The notes: generated by a model from the sequence alone, not told the origin. DNA of 64,000 nt from Streptococcus mitis (GCF_003943935.1 NZ_RJOB01000004.1:130769-194768), one strand, 5' to 3'; counted from the stretch's first letter, positions 27,121 to 35,294 are shown. Program-made: numbers and translations.

Positions 27121-27274
27121 TATCGGAGCACCGGGATTGATTATCATCGTTTTAGGAGCTCTCTTGATTTTTGGACCAAAACGATTGCCTGAACTAGGCG
27201 AGTCAATCGGTAAAATGCTATCTGAATTTAAAAAAGCAGTTAAAGGAACTGAAAATCAAGATAAGGAAGATTAA
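27104..27274 (+). CDS. tatA: Twin-arginine translocase subunit TatA
   Basis: A 56-aa protein with one membrane helix (APGLIIIVLGALLIFGP) followed by the FGPKRLPELG hinge and an amphipathic helix (SIGKMLSEFKKAVKG) ending in an acidic tail. This is the classic TatA plan, assembling the pore with TatC. The start ATG 27104 has GAAAGGAGAG upstream inside the tatC end, a 17-nt overlap, so the two are coupled. It is too short for common ORF cut-offs and easily missed. A long terminator follows, closing the efe-tat operon. Confidence 0.93.
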   Translation: MGILRDIGAPGLIIIVLGALLIFGPKRLPELGESIGKMLSEFKKAVKGTENQDKED

Positions 27275-27286
27275 ACCTTGTCTAAT

Positions 27287-27344
27287 AAAAAACTTTGTAC
27301 TCTAGAAACCATCTCGTGGCTAGCTAAAGTGCAAAGTTTTTTTT
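27287..27344 (+). terminator. Terminator of the efe-tat operon
   Basis: AAAAAACTTTGTACT pairs with AGTGCAAAGTTTTTTTT across a 26-nt loop. Confidence 0.8.
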
Positions 27345-27364
27345 AACTATCATGCTTTCCTTAA

Positions 27365-27667
27365 GAATCATTTCAAAATGTGATATAATAAGAATAAATT
27401 GAAAATAGGAAATTATTTTCATTATATTTTCAAAACTCCATTAATAAAATAGGCAAAGACAAGATTAGAAAGTAAAGTTAGAAGTTTGATTTATTGAGTA
27501 TTAAAAAATTAACCAGTGTTAATAATTATTTTAAGTTCACCTAATTTTTAAAGACTTTGTGGCATTTTTATGATATAATAAGAGTGAGTTGAGAAAGTTA
27601 GGAACCATTGTAAAATCTATTTTTCAACATCATATCAAAAGAGAAGATTAGAAAGAGGTAGCTATGT
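27365..27667 (+). repeat. mntH upstream region with duplicated promoter-leader segment
   Basis: TGATATAATAAGA occurs twice, with TATAAT at 27384-27389 and 27574-27579 (190 nt apart). Each is followed by a similar leader ending in AAGATTAGAAAG (about 27460 and 27643). The second copy is directly before mntH, whose ribosome site is GAAAGAGG. The first copy has lost its gene. No regulator box could be assigned. Confidence 0.55.
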
Positions 27668-29002
27668 ATGTCTTCTTATGAAAAGGTCTCACTTTCTGAG
27701 ATTAATCAGTCTATTGATACTCCAAATAATAATCATTTTTGGCAAAATCTAAAAGTATTCTTGGGCCCCGGAGCTCTTGTAGCAGTTGGCTATATGGATC
27801 CTGGAAACTGGATTACCAGTGTGGTTGGAGGTGCTTCCTATAAGTATAGTCTTTTATTTGTTATTTTGATTTCATCAATCATTGCCATGCAGTTACAACA
27901 GATGTCTGGAAAGCTCGGTATGGTGACTAGGATGGATCTAGCGCAGGCAACAGCCTATCATGCCCCCAAGTGGCTCCGCTATAGTCTATGGGTAATTGTA
28001 GAATTAGCTCTAATGGCGACAGATTTGGCTGAAGTTTTAGGATCAGCGATTGCCTTAAATCTTTTATTTCACATACCGATTATGGTAGCCATCCTTTTAA
28101 CCGTTTTAGATGTATTTCTTTTGCTTTTATTGATGAAATTTGGTTTCAAGAAGATTGAAGCTATTGTGACGACACTTATCTTAACCATATTAGGTATCTT
28201 TTCTTATCTGGTGGCTTTATCCAATCCAAGTATGCAGGGGATTTTTGGTGGCTATTTACCGACTTCGACTTTATTTGAAAGTCCTGCTCCTGGACATGAA
28301 AGTCAGTTAACCTTAGCGCTAGGGATTGTCGGTGCCACGGTTATGCCTCATAATTTGTATTTGCATTCCTCTTTGTCACAAACTCGAAAAGTCAATCATA
28401 AGGATAAGAATGATATTCGTAAAGGTGTACGCTTTATGACATGGGATTCTAATCTTCAGTTATCTCTTGCCTTTGTTGTCAATTCCCTTCTTTTGATCTT
28501 AGGTGCAGCTCTCTTTTTCGGCCATGCATCTGATATTTCTGCCTTTTCACAAATGTATAATGCTTTAAAAGATTCTACAATTGCGGGGGCTATAGCTAGT
28601 TCGACTCTATCTACTTTATTTGCCTTGGCTCTATTAGCCAGTGGACAAAATTCAACGATTACAGGAACCTTGACAGGACAAATCGTCATGGAAGGTTTCC
28701 TACATATGAAATTACCACAATGGATTATCCGTATCGGTACACGAATTTTTGCCTTGCTCCCTGTGATGATAGTCGCTGTCTTGTTTGGACATCAAGAAAA
28801 AACCTTGGATCAGTTATTGGTCTATTCACAGGTCTTTCTTTCAATTGCTCTTCCATTCTCAATTTTTCCCTTGATTTATCTGACCTCTAAGAAGTCACTG
28901 ATGGGAGAATTTACAAATGCCAAGTGGAACACAATCCTAGGTTACCTAGTTTCAATCATCTTGACCATTCTCAATATCAAGCTTCTTTTCGATATTTTTT
29001 AA
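27668..29002 (+). CDS. mntH: Nramp-family divalent metal transporter MntH
   Basis: A 444-aa proton-coupled Mn(II)/divalent metal importer with about 11 membrane helices. The metal-binding DPGNW motif is in YMDPGNWITS near residue 44, and the second motif MPHNLYLHSS is near residue 226. The N-terminal soluble tail of about 25 residues is normal. Two ATGs overlap at the start; 27668 is the one in frame. Manganese import supports oxidative-stress defence in lactic streptococci. It is a single gene with two similar promoter segments upstream and a converging terminator with rpmE2 downstream. Confidence 0.95.
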   Translation: MSSYEKVSLSEINQSIDTPNNNHFWQNLKVFLGPGALVAVGYMDPGNWITSVVGGASYKYSLLFVILISSIIAMQLQQMSGKLGMVTRMDLAQATAYHAPKWLRYSLWVIVELALMATDLAEVLGSAIALNLLFHIPIMVAILLTVLDVFLLLLLMKFGFKKIEAIVTTLILTILGIFSYLVALSNPSMQGIFGGYLPTSTLFESPAPGHESQLTLALGIVGATVMPHNLYLHSSLSQTRKVNHKDKNDIRKGVRFMTWDSNLQLSLAFVVNSLLLILGAALFFGHASDISAFSQMYNALKDSTIAGAIASSTLSTLFALALLASGQNSTITGTLTGQIVMEGFLHMKLPQWIIRIGTRIFALLPVMIVAVLFGHQEKTLDQLLVYSQVFLSIALPFSIFPLIYLTSKKSLMGEFTNAKWNTILGYLVSIILTILNIKLLFDIF

Positions 29003-29081
29003 CCCCGTTTGAAATCAATTATAGTGTCAGCGTGACGGTTGACAAATAGAAAGTAGTAGTGATTGGTTCATAAAAAGAAGA

Positions 29082-29111
29082 AAAAAAGAACAGTTGAAAC
29101 TGTTCTTTTTT
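29082..29111 (-). terminator. Terminator of rpmE2 (possibly shared with mntH)
   Basis: AAAAAAGAACAG, a short loop, CTGTTCTTTTTT; T-rich on both strands. Confidence 0.85.
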
Positions 29112-29115
29112 ATCA

Positions 29116-29358
29116 TTATTTGAGACCGTATTTTTTGTTGAAACGATCCACGCGTCCATCTGCTTGAGTGAACTTTTGACGTCCAGTGTAGAATGGGTGT
29201 GAGTCTGATGAAATTTCCACACGGATCAATGGGTAAGTTTCGCCTTCGAACTCAACTGTTTCGTTAGAGCGTTTTGTTGAACCGCTAAGGAATTGGTAAC
29301 CAGTAGTTGTGTCCATGAAGACAACTGGGCGATATTCTGGATGGATATCTTTTTTCAT
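29116..29358 (-). CDS. rpmE2: 50S ribosomal protein bL31 type B
   Basis: An 80-aa ribosomal protein. I use the ATG at 29358 ([14 protein letters not shown]); the longer frame adds 14 residues with no ribosome-site support. The protein has no cysteines, so it is the zinc-free type B form, which in many Firmicutes replaces the zinc-binding form under zinc limitation. GAAAGGAAA lies upstream. In pneumococci it also neighbours pde2. It is monocistronic with a terminator. Confidence 0.95.
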
Positions 29359-29453
29359 TTTGCAATATTTCCTTTCTGCCATGGTCTCTTTGCGAGCCAT
29401 AGATTGTTACCATACTAGTCTATCAGATTCTGAAAAGTTTGGCAAGTATTTTA

Positions 29454-30389
29454 TCAGTTTTTAAGCAAGTTTTTTAACTTTTGATAGATGATTTCGTTTT
29501 CTTCTAGACTGTAGGAATTAGCACCACTTGCTAGAGGGTGGCCTCCTCCATCATGTTCTTTGGCAATTTCATTGATAGGGTGAATTTTACTGCGCAAGCG
29601 AACGCGGTAGTGGCCATCAGCCTGCTCCACAAAAATCCCCCAGAGACTAACACTGTCAATGCGTCCAGGTGCACCGACAATGGCTGCAGTTTCAGCATCG
29701 GTGACATTGAATTGTTTCAAGACTTCTTGACTCAGGATAACGCGAGCTGCACCATTTTCATCCACTTCAAGATGGTCGTAGATGTAGCCTTGAAGTTTAG
29801 CAATTTTGTAGCTCATAGTGTCCATTTTGCGAGTGAGAGCTGCAAAGTCAAAGTTATGTTCTCTCAAATAAGCAGCCAGGCGAAGAGTCCGTGCAGTGGT
29901 AGAAGGGTAGAGGAAGCGACCTGTATCACCAACAATACCAGCAAAAAGCAACTCAGCAGCTTGATCTGACAAGGACAGTTGAGTTGTTTGGGCAAATAGG
30001 GTAATCATCTCACTAGCGCTACTTGAATTAGTATCCACCCAAGATAGATCACCGTAGACATCATCATTTGGATGGTGGTCAATCTTAATGAGAAAATCAC
30101 CTTGACTATAGCGCTTATCATCGATACGAGCAGTATTAGCTGTATCACAGACGATGACAAGGGCGCTTTGGTAGGCACTATCTTCAACAAGATCCATTTC
30201 AGCCATCCAAGTAAGAGTTGGTTCATCAAAACCAACAGCTTTGATGGTTTTTTCTGGGAAATGATGTTTGAGAAGAGCTTTCAATCCCACCTGACTTCCC
30301 AAGGCATCAGGGTCTGGTTTCATATGACGATGAATGATAATCGTGTCGTATTCTTTAATTTTTTCTAAAATTTGATGGCAAATTTCCAT
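29454..30389 (-). CDS. pde2: DHH-DHHA1 phosphoesterase Pde2 (pApA/oligoribonuclease, NrnA-like)
   Basis: A 311-aa soluble DHH-family enzyme that hydrolyses pApA and short oligonucleotides; it is the second step in c-di-AMP breakdown in pneumococcus. Metal ligands are visible as D26 and D28 in MKPDPDALG, the Asp of VCDTANT, and KIDHHPND. The DHHA1 substrate motif GGGHPLASG is near the C-terminus. I start it at ATG 30389 with the GAGG ribosome site, giving 311 aa; the frame offers an earlier Met four codons upstream. It lies between rpmE2 and the divergent flavodoxin gene. Confidence 0.93.
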   Translation of the reverse strand: MEICHQILEKIKEYDTIIIHRHMKPDPDALGSQVGLKALLKHHFPEKTIKAVGFDEPTLTWMAEMDLVEDSAYQSALVIVCDTANTARIDDKRYSQGDFLIKIDHHPNDDVYGDLSWVDTNSSSASEMITLFAQTTQLSLSDQAAELLFAGIVGDTGRFLYPSTTARTLRLAAYLREHNFDFAALTRKMDTMSYKIAKLQGYIYDHLEVDENGAARVILSQEVLKQFNVTDAETAAIVGAPGRIDSVSLWGIFVEQADGHYRVRLRSKIHPINEIAKEHDGGGHPLASGANSYSLEENEIIYQKLKNLLKN

Positions 30390-30455
30390 AGATAACCTCA
30401 ATTCTTTCTCATTTCATTGTAGCACAAGAATTTTTATTTTTAAAATGAAAAAGAT

Positions 30456-30465
30456 GTGATATAAT
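30456..30465 (+). promoter_or_regulatory. Extended -10 of the flavodoxin gene
   Basis: TGTGATATAAT with TATAAT at 30460-30465; the ribosome site GAGGAGG follows. Confidence 0.7.
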
Positions 30466-30492
30466 GGAGAAAGATAAATTGAGGAGGACGAT

Positions 30493-30936
30493 ATGGCATT
30501 AGCAAAAATTGTATTTGCCAGTATGACCGGTAATACCGAAGAAATTGCAGACATTGTAGCAGATAAATTACGTGACTTGGGCTTGGATGTCGATGTTGAT
30601 GAATGTACAACTGTTGACGCTTCAGACTTCTTGGAAGCAGACATCGCTATCGTTGCGACCTATACTTATGGTGATGGTGAATTGCCAGATGAGATGATGG
30701 ACTTCTACGAAGACCTAGCAGATCTCAACTTGAATGGTAAAATTTACGGAGTTGTCGGTTCAGGTGATACCTTCTACGATGAATTCTGTAAGGCTGTTGA
30801 TGACTTTGACCGTGTTTTTGTGTCAACAGGAGCAGAAAAAGGTTCAGAGTGTGTTAAAGTTGATCTTTCTGCTGAGGAAGAAGATATTGAACGCTTGGAA
30901 CAATTCGCAGAAGAATTGGCTGCTAAAGTAGGATAA
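30493..30936 (+). CDS. Flavodoxin
   Basis: A 147-aa FMN-binding electron carrier, cytosolic. The FMN phosphate loop is SMTGNTEEIAD near residue 12, and the flavin-stacking regions TYTYGDGELPDEM (about 57-69) and GSGDTFYDEFCKAVDDFD (about 93-110) follow. It is strongly acidic, as expected for a flavodoxin. It probably donates electrons to enzymes such as those needed when ferredoxin is absent. Strong GGAGGACG ribosome site; a terminator follows. Confidence 0.95.
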   Translation: MALAKIVFASMTGNTEEIADIVADKLRDLGLDVDVDECTTVDASDFLEADIAIVATYTYGDGELPDEMMDFYEDLADLNLNGKIYGVVGSGDTFYDEFCKAVDDFDRVFVSTGAEKGSECVKVDLSAEEEDIERLEQFAEELAAKVG

Positions 30937-30943
30937 GCATAAA

Positions 30944-30976
30944 CGTGCGCTGATGCAATCAATCAGTGCATTTTTC
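30944..30976 (+). terminator. Terminator after the flavodoxin gene
   Basis: TGCGCTGAT and ATCAGTGCA form the stem, followed by TTTTTC. Confidence 0.75.
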
Positions 30977-31051
30977 TTATCGTGACTTGGGATTTTACTA
31001 GCCTATTTGGTGGCTTTTTGATACAATAATTCAAATAAAGGAGGAGACTGT

Positions 31052-31318
31052 ATGGATTTAGGTATTATTCGCCAAGAAATTGATCAAATCGACAACCAAA
31101 TCGTCAAGCTCTTAGAAGAACGAATGCATTTAGTTGAAGGGGTTGTCGATTATAAGAAGGCTTCGGGTAAACCGATTTTAGATACCAAGAGAGAGGCAGT
31201 TATTTTTGAAAAGGTCAGAAATCGTGTAGAGGACAAGCGCTATCAGGAGACTATTGTCGCAACATTTTCGGACATACTCAAACGTTCGCGTGATTATCAG
31301 GATCAAAACATCAAATGA
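31052..31318 (+). CDS. Chorismate mutase (AroQ type)
   Basis: An 88-aa all-helical protein that rearranges chorismate to prephenate for Tyr and Phe synthesis. The start LGIIRQEIDQIDNQIVKLLE is the canonical helix with the substrate-binding Arg and the IDxID pattern. Later YKKASGKPILDTKRE and a final helix with SRDYQDQ complete it. It is a stand-alone AroQ domain. The stop codon overlaps the start of the next gene (ATGA), so it is translationally coupled to the fluoride-channel pair. TGATACAAT at 31019-31027 is a likely promoter. Confidence 0.92.
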   Translation: MDLGIIRQEIDQIDNQIVKLLEERMHLVEGVVDYKKASGKPILDTKREAVIFEKVRNRVEDKRYQETIVATFSDILKRSRDYQDQNIK

Positions 31319-31689
31319 AAAAAGAACAATTTTATCTGCTAGGGATTTTACTAGCTGCTATGTTGGGTGGACTTGTCCGCTACCTAGTTTCCACTTGGTT
31401 ACCAGCCAGTCCTGACTTTCCTTGGGGCACTCTCTTTGTCAACTATCTGGGAATTTTCTGCCTGGTTTATCTTGTCAAGGGCTATCTGGTCTATAAGGGG
31501 ACAAGTAAAGGTGTTATTTTAGCATTGGGTACAGGTTTTTGTGGTGGTTTGACAACCTTTTCTAGTCTCATGCTTGATGCTGTGAAACTGCTTGATACAG
31601 GGCGCTATGTTAGCTTAGTCTTGTATCTCATTTTAAGCATTGGTGGAGGCCTGCTTTTAGCTTACTATTTAGGGAGGAAGAAATGGTAA
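31315..31689 (+). CDS. crcB1: Fluoride channel subunit FluC/CrcB (first)
   Basis: A 124-aa protein with four membrane helices that forms a dual-topology fluoride exporter. The conserved GTLFVNYLG and the GFCGGLTTFSS break-and-sodium-site motif are both visible. It overlaps the chorismate mutase stop by 4 nt and the second FluC gene by 7 nt. In organisms with two FluC genes, the pair usually forms a heterodimer with opposite orientations. No fluoride riboswitch is evident, since the gene is internal in the operon. Confidence 0.93.
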   Translation: MKKEQFYLLGILLAAMLGGLVRYLVSTWLPASPDFPWGTLFVNYLGIFCLVYLVKGYLVYKGTSKGVILALGTGFCGGLTTFSSLMLDAVKLLDTGRYVSLVLYLILSIGGGLLLAYYLGRKKW

Positions 31690-32012
31690 TCGTCTATCTT
31701 GCAATTGCTTGTGGTCTTGGAGCACTCGTACGGTATTTCTTTTCCCGCTATAATCAAACTTCTAAATTGCCACTCGGAACGCTTATAGCAAATCTTTTAG
31801 GGTGTTTTTTGATTGGATTATTCTACAATCATGTGGAGTCTAAGGAAGTCTATGCGATTCTAGCAACTGGATTTTGTGGAGGTTTGACAACTTTTTCGAC
31901 CTTGAATGACGAACTCCAAACGTTGCTAAGCGATAAGAAGGTCTTTTATTCTTACCTGACTTTGACCTACCTAGGTGGTTTGATTGCGATTTTTTTAGGA
32001 ATTCTGCTATAA
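31683..32012 (+). CDS. crcB2: Fluoride channel subunit FluC/CrcB (second)
   Basis: A 109-aa four-helix membrane protein with the same signatures as its neighbour (GTLIANLLGCFL and GFCGGLTTFSTL). It is shorter than the first copy, lacking the longer loop near the N-terminus. AGGGAGGAAGAA is the ribosome site, inside the end of crcB1, with a 7-nt overlap. The two probably act as a heterodimer that lets fluoride leave the cell. It ends about 40 nt before the rplS leader promoter. Confidence 0.93.
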   Translation: MVIVYLAIACGLGALVRYFFSRYNQTSKLPLGTLIANLLGCFLIGLFYNHVESKEVYAILATGFCGGLTTFSTLNDELQTLLSDKKVFYSYLTLTYLGGLIAIFLGILL

Positions 32013-32017
32013 ATTTC

Positions 32018-32046
32018 TTTACTTTTTTGTGGAAATTTGGTAAACT
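32018..32046 (+). promoter_or_regulatory. rplS promoter
   Basis: TTTACT at 32018-32023, 17-nt spacer, TAAACT at 32041-32046. Confidence 0.6.
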
Positions 32047-32052
32047 GTATCT

Positions 32053-32130
32053 TGTGTGTAATGGACGCACAAAAATACAGTTTATCCGCTGAGGAAGTTT
32101 CCTCAAGATTGACAAAGATAGGAGAATAAA
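32053..32130 (+). ncRNA. Ribosomal protein L19 leader (cis-regulatory RNA)
   Basis: The rplS 5' region holds two compact hairpins: TGTGTGTAATGGACGCACA and CCGCTGAGGAAGTTTCCTCAAG, then AGATTGACAAAGATAGGAG. This fits my memory of the Firmicutes L19 leader; it was not aligned to a covariance model here. Confidence 0.55.
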
Positions 32131-32478
32131 ATGAATCCATTAATCCAAAGCTTGACTGAAGGTCAACTTCGTACAGATATCCCATCATTCCGTCCTGGTG
32201 ACACTGTTCGTGTACACGCGAAAGTTGTCGAAGGTAACCGTGAACGTATCCAGATTTTTGAAGGTGTTGTTATCGCACGTAAAGGTGCTGGCATCTCAGA
32301 AAACTACACAGTTCGTAAAATCTCTAACGGTGTAGGTGTTGAGCGTATCTTCCCAATCCACACTCCACGTGTTGAAAAAATCGAAGTTGTTCGTTACGGT
32401 AAAGTACGCCGTGCGAAATTGTACTACTTGCGTGCTCTTCAAGGTAAAGCAGCTCGTATCAAAGAAATCCGTCGTTAA
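32131..32478 (+). CDS. rplS: 50S ribosomal protein bL19
   Basis: A 115-aa ribosomal protein at the 30S-50S interface. The sequence [34 protein letters not shown] and the basic C-terminus [16 protein letters not shown] are characteristic. It has a strong ATAGGAGAA ribosome site and a structured leader that may mediate autoregulation. Codon use is that of a highly expressed gene. A terminator follows directly, then tRNA-Arg. Confidence 0.97.
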
Positions 32479-32486
32479 TTCGACTA

Positions 32487-32515
32487 AAAAACTCTGCTTT
32501 TTCAGCAGAGTTTTT
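32487..32515 (+). terminator. Terminator after rplS
   Basis: AAAAACTCTGCT pairs with AGCAGAGTTTTT over a five-nt loop. Confidence 0.92.
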
Positions 32516-32520
32516 ATCTA

Positions 32521-32592
32521 GCTCCCTTAGTTCAATGGATATAACAACTCCCTCCTAAGGAGTAGTTGCTGGTTCGATTCCGGCAGGGGGCA
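32521..32592 (+). tRNA. tRNA-Arg (CCT)
   Basis: 72 nt. Acceptor GCTCCCT pairs with AGGGGGC; the anticodon loop CTCCTAA gives CCT; T arm GGTTCGATTCC. It begins 6 nt after the rplS terminator. Confidence 0.96.
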
Positions 32593-32607
32593 TGTAATTA
32601 GATATCA

Positions 32608-32632
32608 AAAACCGCTCAACTGAGCGGTTTTC
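32608..32632. terminator. Bidirectional terminator between tRNA-Arg and the HAD gene
   Basis: AAAACCGCTCA and TGAGCGGTTTT form an 11-bp perfect stem with T runs on both strands. Confidence 0.9.
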
Positions 32633-32647
32633 GTCTATTTATTCCTT

Positions 32648-33454
32648 TTACAGTACCCATGTACGGATAGCATGGGCAACGCCGGATTCGTCATTTGTTT
32701 TCGTGATGTATTTGGCGATTTTTTTGATTTCTGGATTTCCGTTTTCCATGACAACTGGGTTTCCAACGACTTCCAGCATGGCACGGTCATTTTCTTCGTC
32801 ACCGATAGCCATGGTTTCATCTTTTGTCAATCCGAGTTTTTCAGCTAAGTGAGTAATGGCTGAACCCTTGTCAACATTCTTTTTAAGGAGTTCGAGGTAG
32901 AAAGGAGCAGATTTGTTGATGGAGTAGCGTTCGTAAAATTCTGCTGGAATTTTTTCAATGGCAGCATCGAGGATTTCTGGTTCATCGATAAACATACATT
33001 TAACGATTTCCTTGTCAGCCATTTCTTCAGGTGTACGGTAGAAGATGGGCATGCTGACGAGGGTTGATTCGTGAACTGTGTATTTTCCGATATTGCGATT
33101 GGCAGTGTAGATTCCATCCTTAGTAATGGCGTGCATGTGGACACCGAGCTTACGACTGAGAAATTCCATATCTAGATAATCCTCATAGGTCAAGGATTCA
33201 CTGATAATCTCATGTCCTGTAGCAGTTTCTTGGACAAGGGCACCGTTGAAGGTCACGACATAGTCACCCTCGTCTCTCAACTGCAAGTCGTCCAGAAGTT
33301 TAGCAACACCTGCGATAGGGCGGCCAGTTGCAATCACGACTTTAACACCAGCTTCTTTGGCATCTTGGATGGCAGAAAAGACTTCAGGAGTAATTTCCTT
33401 TTGGCTGTTGACTAGGGTTCCGTCAATATCGACGGCGATTAGTTTAATACTCAT
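32648..33454 (-). CDS. Cof-type HAD phosphatase
   Basis: A 268-aa haloacid-dehalogenase phosphatase of the Cof/YidA subfamily, which dephosphorylates sugar phosphates or related metabolites. The nucleophile motif VDIDGTLVNS is at about residues 8-17. Motif II (ATGRP) is near 42, and the catalytic Lys with the GDEENDRAML metal motif is near 215-224. It has the long type IIB cap between. ATG 33454 has an AGAGGAAAT ribosome site. It is followed on the minus strand by tRNA-Arg's terminator. It starts 13 nt after the HD-domain gene ends, so the two may be co-transcribed. Confidence 0.92.
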   Translation of the reverse strand: MSIKLIAVDIDGTLVNSQKEITPEVFSAIQDAKEAGVKVVIATGRPIAGVAKLLDDLQLRDEGDYVVTFNGALVQETATGHEIISESLTYEDYLDMEFLSRKLGVHMHAITKDGIYTANRNIGKYTVHESTLVSMPIFYRTPEEMADKEIVKCMFIDEPEILDAAIEKIPAEFYERYSINKSAPFYLELLKKNVDKGSAITHLAEKLGLTKDETMAIGDEENDRAMLEVVGNPVVMENGNPEIKKIAKYITKTNDESGVAHAIRTWVL

Positions 33455-33466
33455 AAATTTCCTCTT

Positions 33467-34771
33467 CTAGTTTTTATTTGGGGTAAAATGATCATTCTCA
33501 ATCAAGTATAAAAATTGCTGGGTAATGCTTGCGAAGATGCTGTTTTGGTCCAGCATTTCTTTTGGGAAATAGAAACGATTATCTCCGTGGCGGCTACCAG
33601 CAAGGGATTGGACGATAGGAGACAGGCTAGAGAGTTCTGCCAGTTCTCCATTTTTTTGTAAAATCTCAATCTGTGTTCGTGGATTTTCAGATTCGGGACG
33701 ATAGATATCATAAGGAAGGTCAAAGTTCTTATGAATGGCAGTGTAGTAGTCGGGATCAAAGCCGATGTCCTCAACCAATTTTCTCATGCTAGCGAGTTGG
33801 TCTTGGTCTTCTTGTGAAAAAGTAATGGATTTAAAGACCTTGCGGTTGACAAATCGTTGCGACAGGTCTGCAAGAATCTTGTCAGGACTGGTCATCCAGA
33901 GCTGGAAGTAGGTATTCATCACACCATCATCCAGAGCCAGATAATCAGACAAGGTCACATTTTTTTCAAAGAAAGGCAGGAGATGTGGAGATGTTCGTGC
34001 AAAGAAGTCCTTGTCCTCAGGATAGAGTTCCTTGGCGCGCTTTAGAAGATTCTGTAGGAGAACTTCCATGGCGCGTGTTGCAGGGTGGAAATAAACCTGC
34101 ATGTACATCTGGTAACGACTGAGGACGTAGTCTTCGATGGCATGCATGCCATTGCGCTGAAAGGCGATACCATTTTTGACAGGACGAATGACTCGGAGGA
34201 TTCGAGTTAGGTCAAATTCTCCATAGGAAGCACCTGTAAAATAGGAGTCGCGCAAGAGATAGTCCATGCGATCTGCGTCAATCTGACTAGAAATGAGTTG
34301 CACGACCTGCTTGTTAGGATAGGTATGGTTAATGATACTAGCCACCTTTTCTGGAAAATCAGGTGCTACTTGTAGCAGAACTTGGTGAATCTCTGTCTCA
34401 GGACTTTGGATGATTTCCTGAGTAATCGCTTCATGATCTGTATCAAAGAGATGTTCAAAAGTATGGGAGTAGGCACCATGTCCGAGGTCATGAAGGAGTG
34501 CAGCGGTCATGGTCAAGAGAGACTCAGCAGGATTCCATTCTTCAGGATATTTTTCTTCAAAAATCTCCGTGATACGTCGTGCAATTTCATAGACTCCTAG
34601 ACAGTGAGAGAAGCGACTGTGTTCTCCACCGTGGAAGGTATAACTGGAAGTTCCCAGTTGCTTAATACGGCGCAAACGTTGAAATTCTTTTGTATTAATC
34701 AAGTCATAGATGATTTGATTATTGACATGGATGTAGTTGTGAACTGGGTCACGGAATACTTTTTCGTTCAT
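33467..34771 (-). CDS. HD-domain phosphohydrolase (dGTPase-like)
   Basis: A 434-aa metal-dependent phosphohydrolase. The HD ligands are visible as GGEHSRFSHCLGV (His), ALLHDLGHGAYSHTFEH (His-Asp) and ISSQIDADRMDYLLRDS (Asp), the layout of the YdhJ/SAMHD-like group. It should act on nucleotide triphosphates, although the substrate is not known. The start at ATG 34771 has no ribosome site: TATAAT with TGC extension ends 6 nt upstream, so the mRNA may be leaderless. It is followed closely by the Cof-type HAD gene. It is divergent from the DUF1934 gene. Confidence 0.88.
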   Translation of the reverse strand: MNEKVFRDPVHNYIHVNNQIIYDLINTKEFQRLRRIKQLGTSSYTFHGGEHSRFSHCLGVYEIARRITEIFEEKYPEEWNPAESLLTMTAALLHDLGHGAYSHTFEHLFDTDHEAITQEIIQSPETEIHQVLLQVAPDFPEKVASIINHTYPNKQVVQLISSQIDADRMDYLLRDSYFTGASYGEFDLTRILRVIRPVKNGIAFQRNGMHAIEDYVLSRYQMYMQVYFHPATRAMEVLLQNLLKRAKELYPEDKDFFARTSPHLLPFFEKNVTLSDYLALDDGVMNTYFQLWMTSPDKILADLSQRFVNRKVFKSITFSQEDQDQLASMRKLVEDIGFDPDYYTAIHKNFDLPYDIYRPESENPRTQIEILQKNGELAELSSLSPIVQSLAGSRHGDNRFYFPKEMLDQNSIFASITQQFLYLIENDHFTPNKN

Positions 34772-34777
34772 ATGACC

Positions 34778-34786
34778 ATTATAGCA
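34778..34786 (-). promoter_or_regulatory. Extended -10 for a probable leaderless mRNA (HD-domain gene)
   Basis: On the minus strand TGCTATAAT ends at 34778, and 6 nt (34777-34772) separate it from the ATG at 34771. Confidence 0.65.
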
Positions 34787-34842
34787 AAATCCTGCTCTTT
34801 TTGGTAAAATAGTAGGACAAGAGAGAAGAAAGAGGACCTGAT

Positions 34843-35220
34843 GTGAAGATTCGGATGCGAAATACGATTCAGTTTGATGAACAATTGGAAGTGATTGACC
34901 AGCTCTATGATGTTGAAGTGCACGAAAAGGGCGATTATCGCTATTTGCTTTTCTACAATGAGGAAAAGGAAAAAGTAGTGATTAAATTCCATGGTCAAGA
35001 ATTAGTGATGACCCGTTTTTCCAATCCCAAGACCATTATGCGTTTTCTAAAGGATAGTGATAGTTTAGCCTATATTCCCACACCTATAGGGATGCAGGAG
35101 TTTATTATCCAAACGAATCGTTATCAAGTGGATGGACAAAAGATCTATTTAGACTATCAACTACAAAATCAAGAGGGACAAGCCTTTGCCAGCTATCAAT
35201 TGGAAATTACTTGGGGCTAG
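34843..35220 (+). CDS. DUF1934 family beta-barrel protein
   Basis: A 125-aa soluble protein of the DUF1934 (YwiB-like) group, calycin-like beta-rich, function unknown. I start it at GTG 34843: AGAGGA ends 6 nt upstream, and the ATG at 34841 is followed at once by a stop (ATGTGA). The next in-frame ATG, at 34855, would lose four residues. Pattern VVIKFHGQELVMTRF and IYLDYQLQNQEGQAFASYQLEITW suggest antiparallel strands. It lies between the divergent HD-domain gene and ylxM. It is usually co-conserved with replication or translation genes in Firmicutes; no operon partner is clear. Confidence 0.78.
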   Translation: MKIRMRNTIQFDEQLEVIDQLYDVEVHEKGDYRYLLFYNEEKEKVVIKFHGQELVMTRFSNPKTIMRFLKDSDSLAYIPTPIGMQEFIIQTNRYQVDGQKIYLDYQLQNQEGQAFASYQLEITWG

Positions 35221-35294
35221 TCTTTTGTCTTTTTCAAATTTAGCTAGCTATCTTCTTGGATTGGCTTTCTAGTGTGGTAGATTAGGCTAATTTT

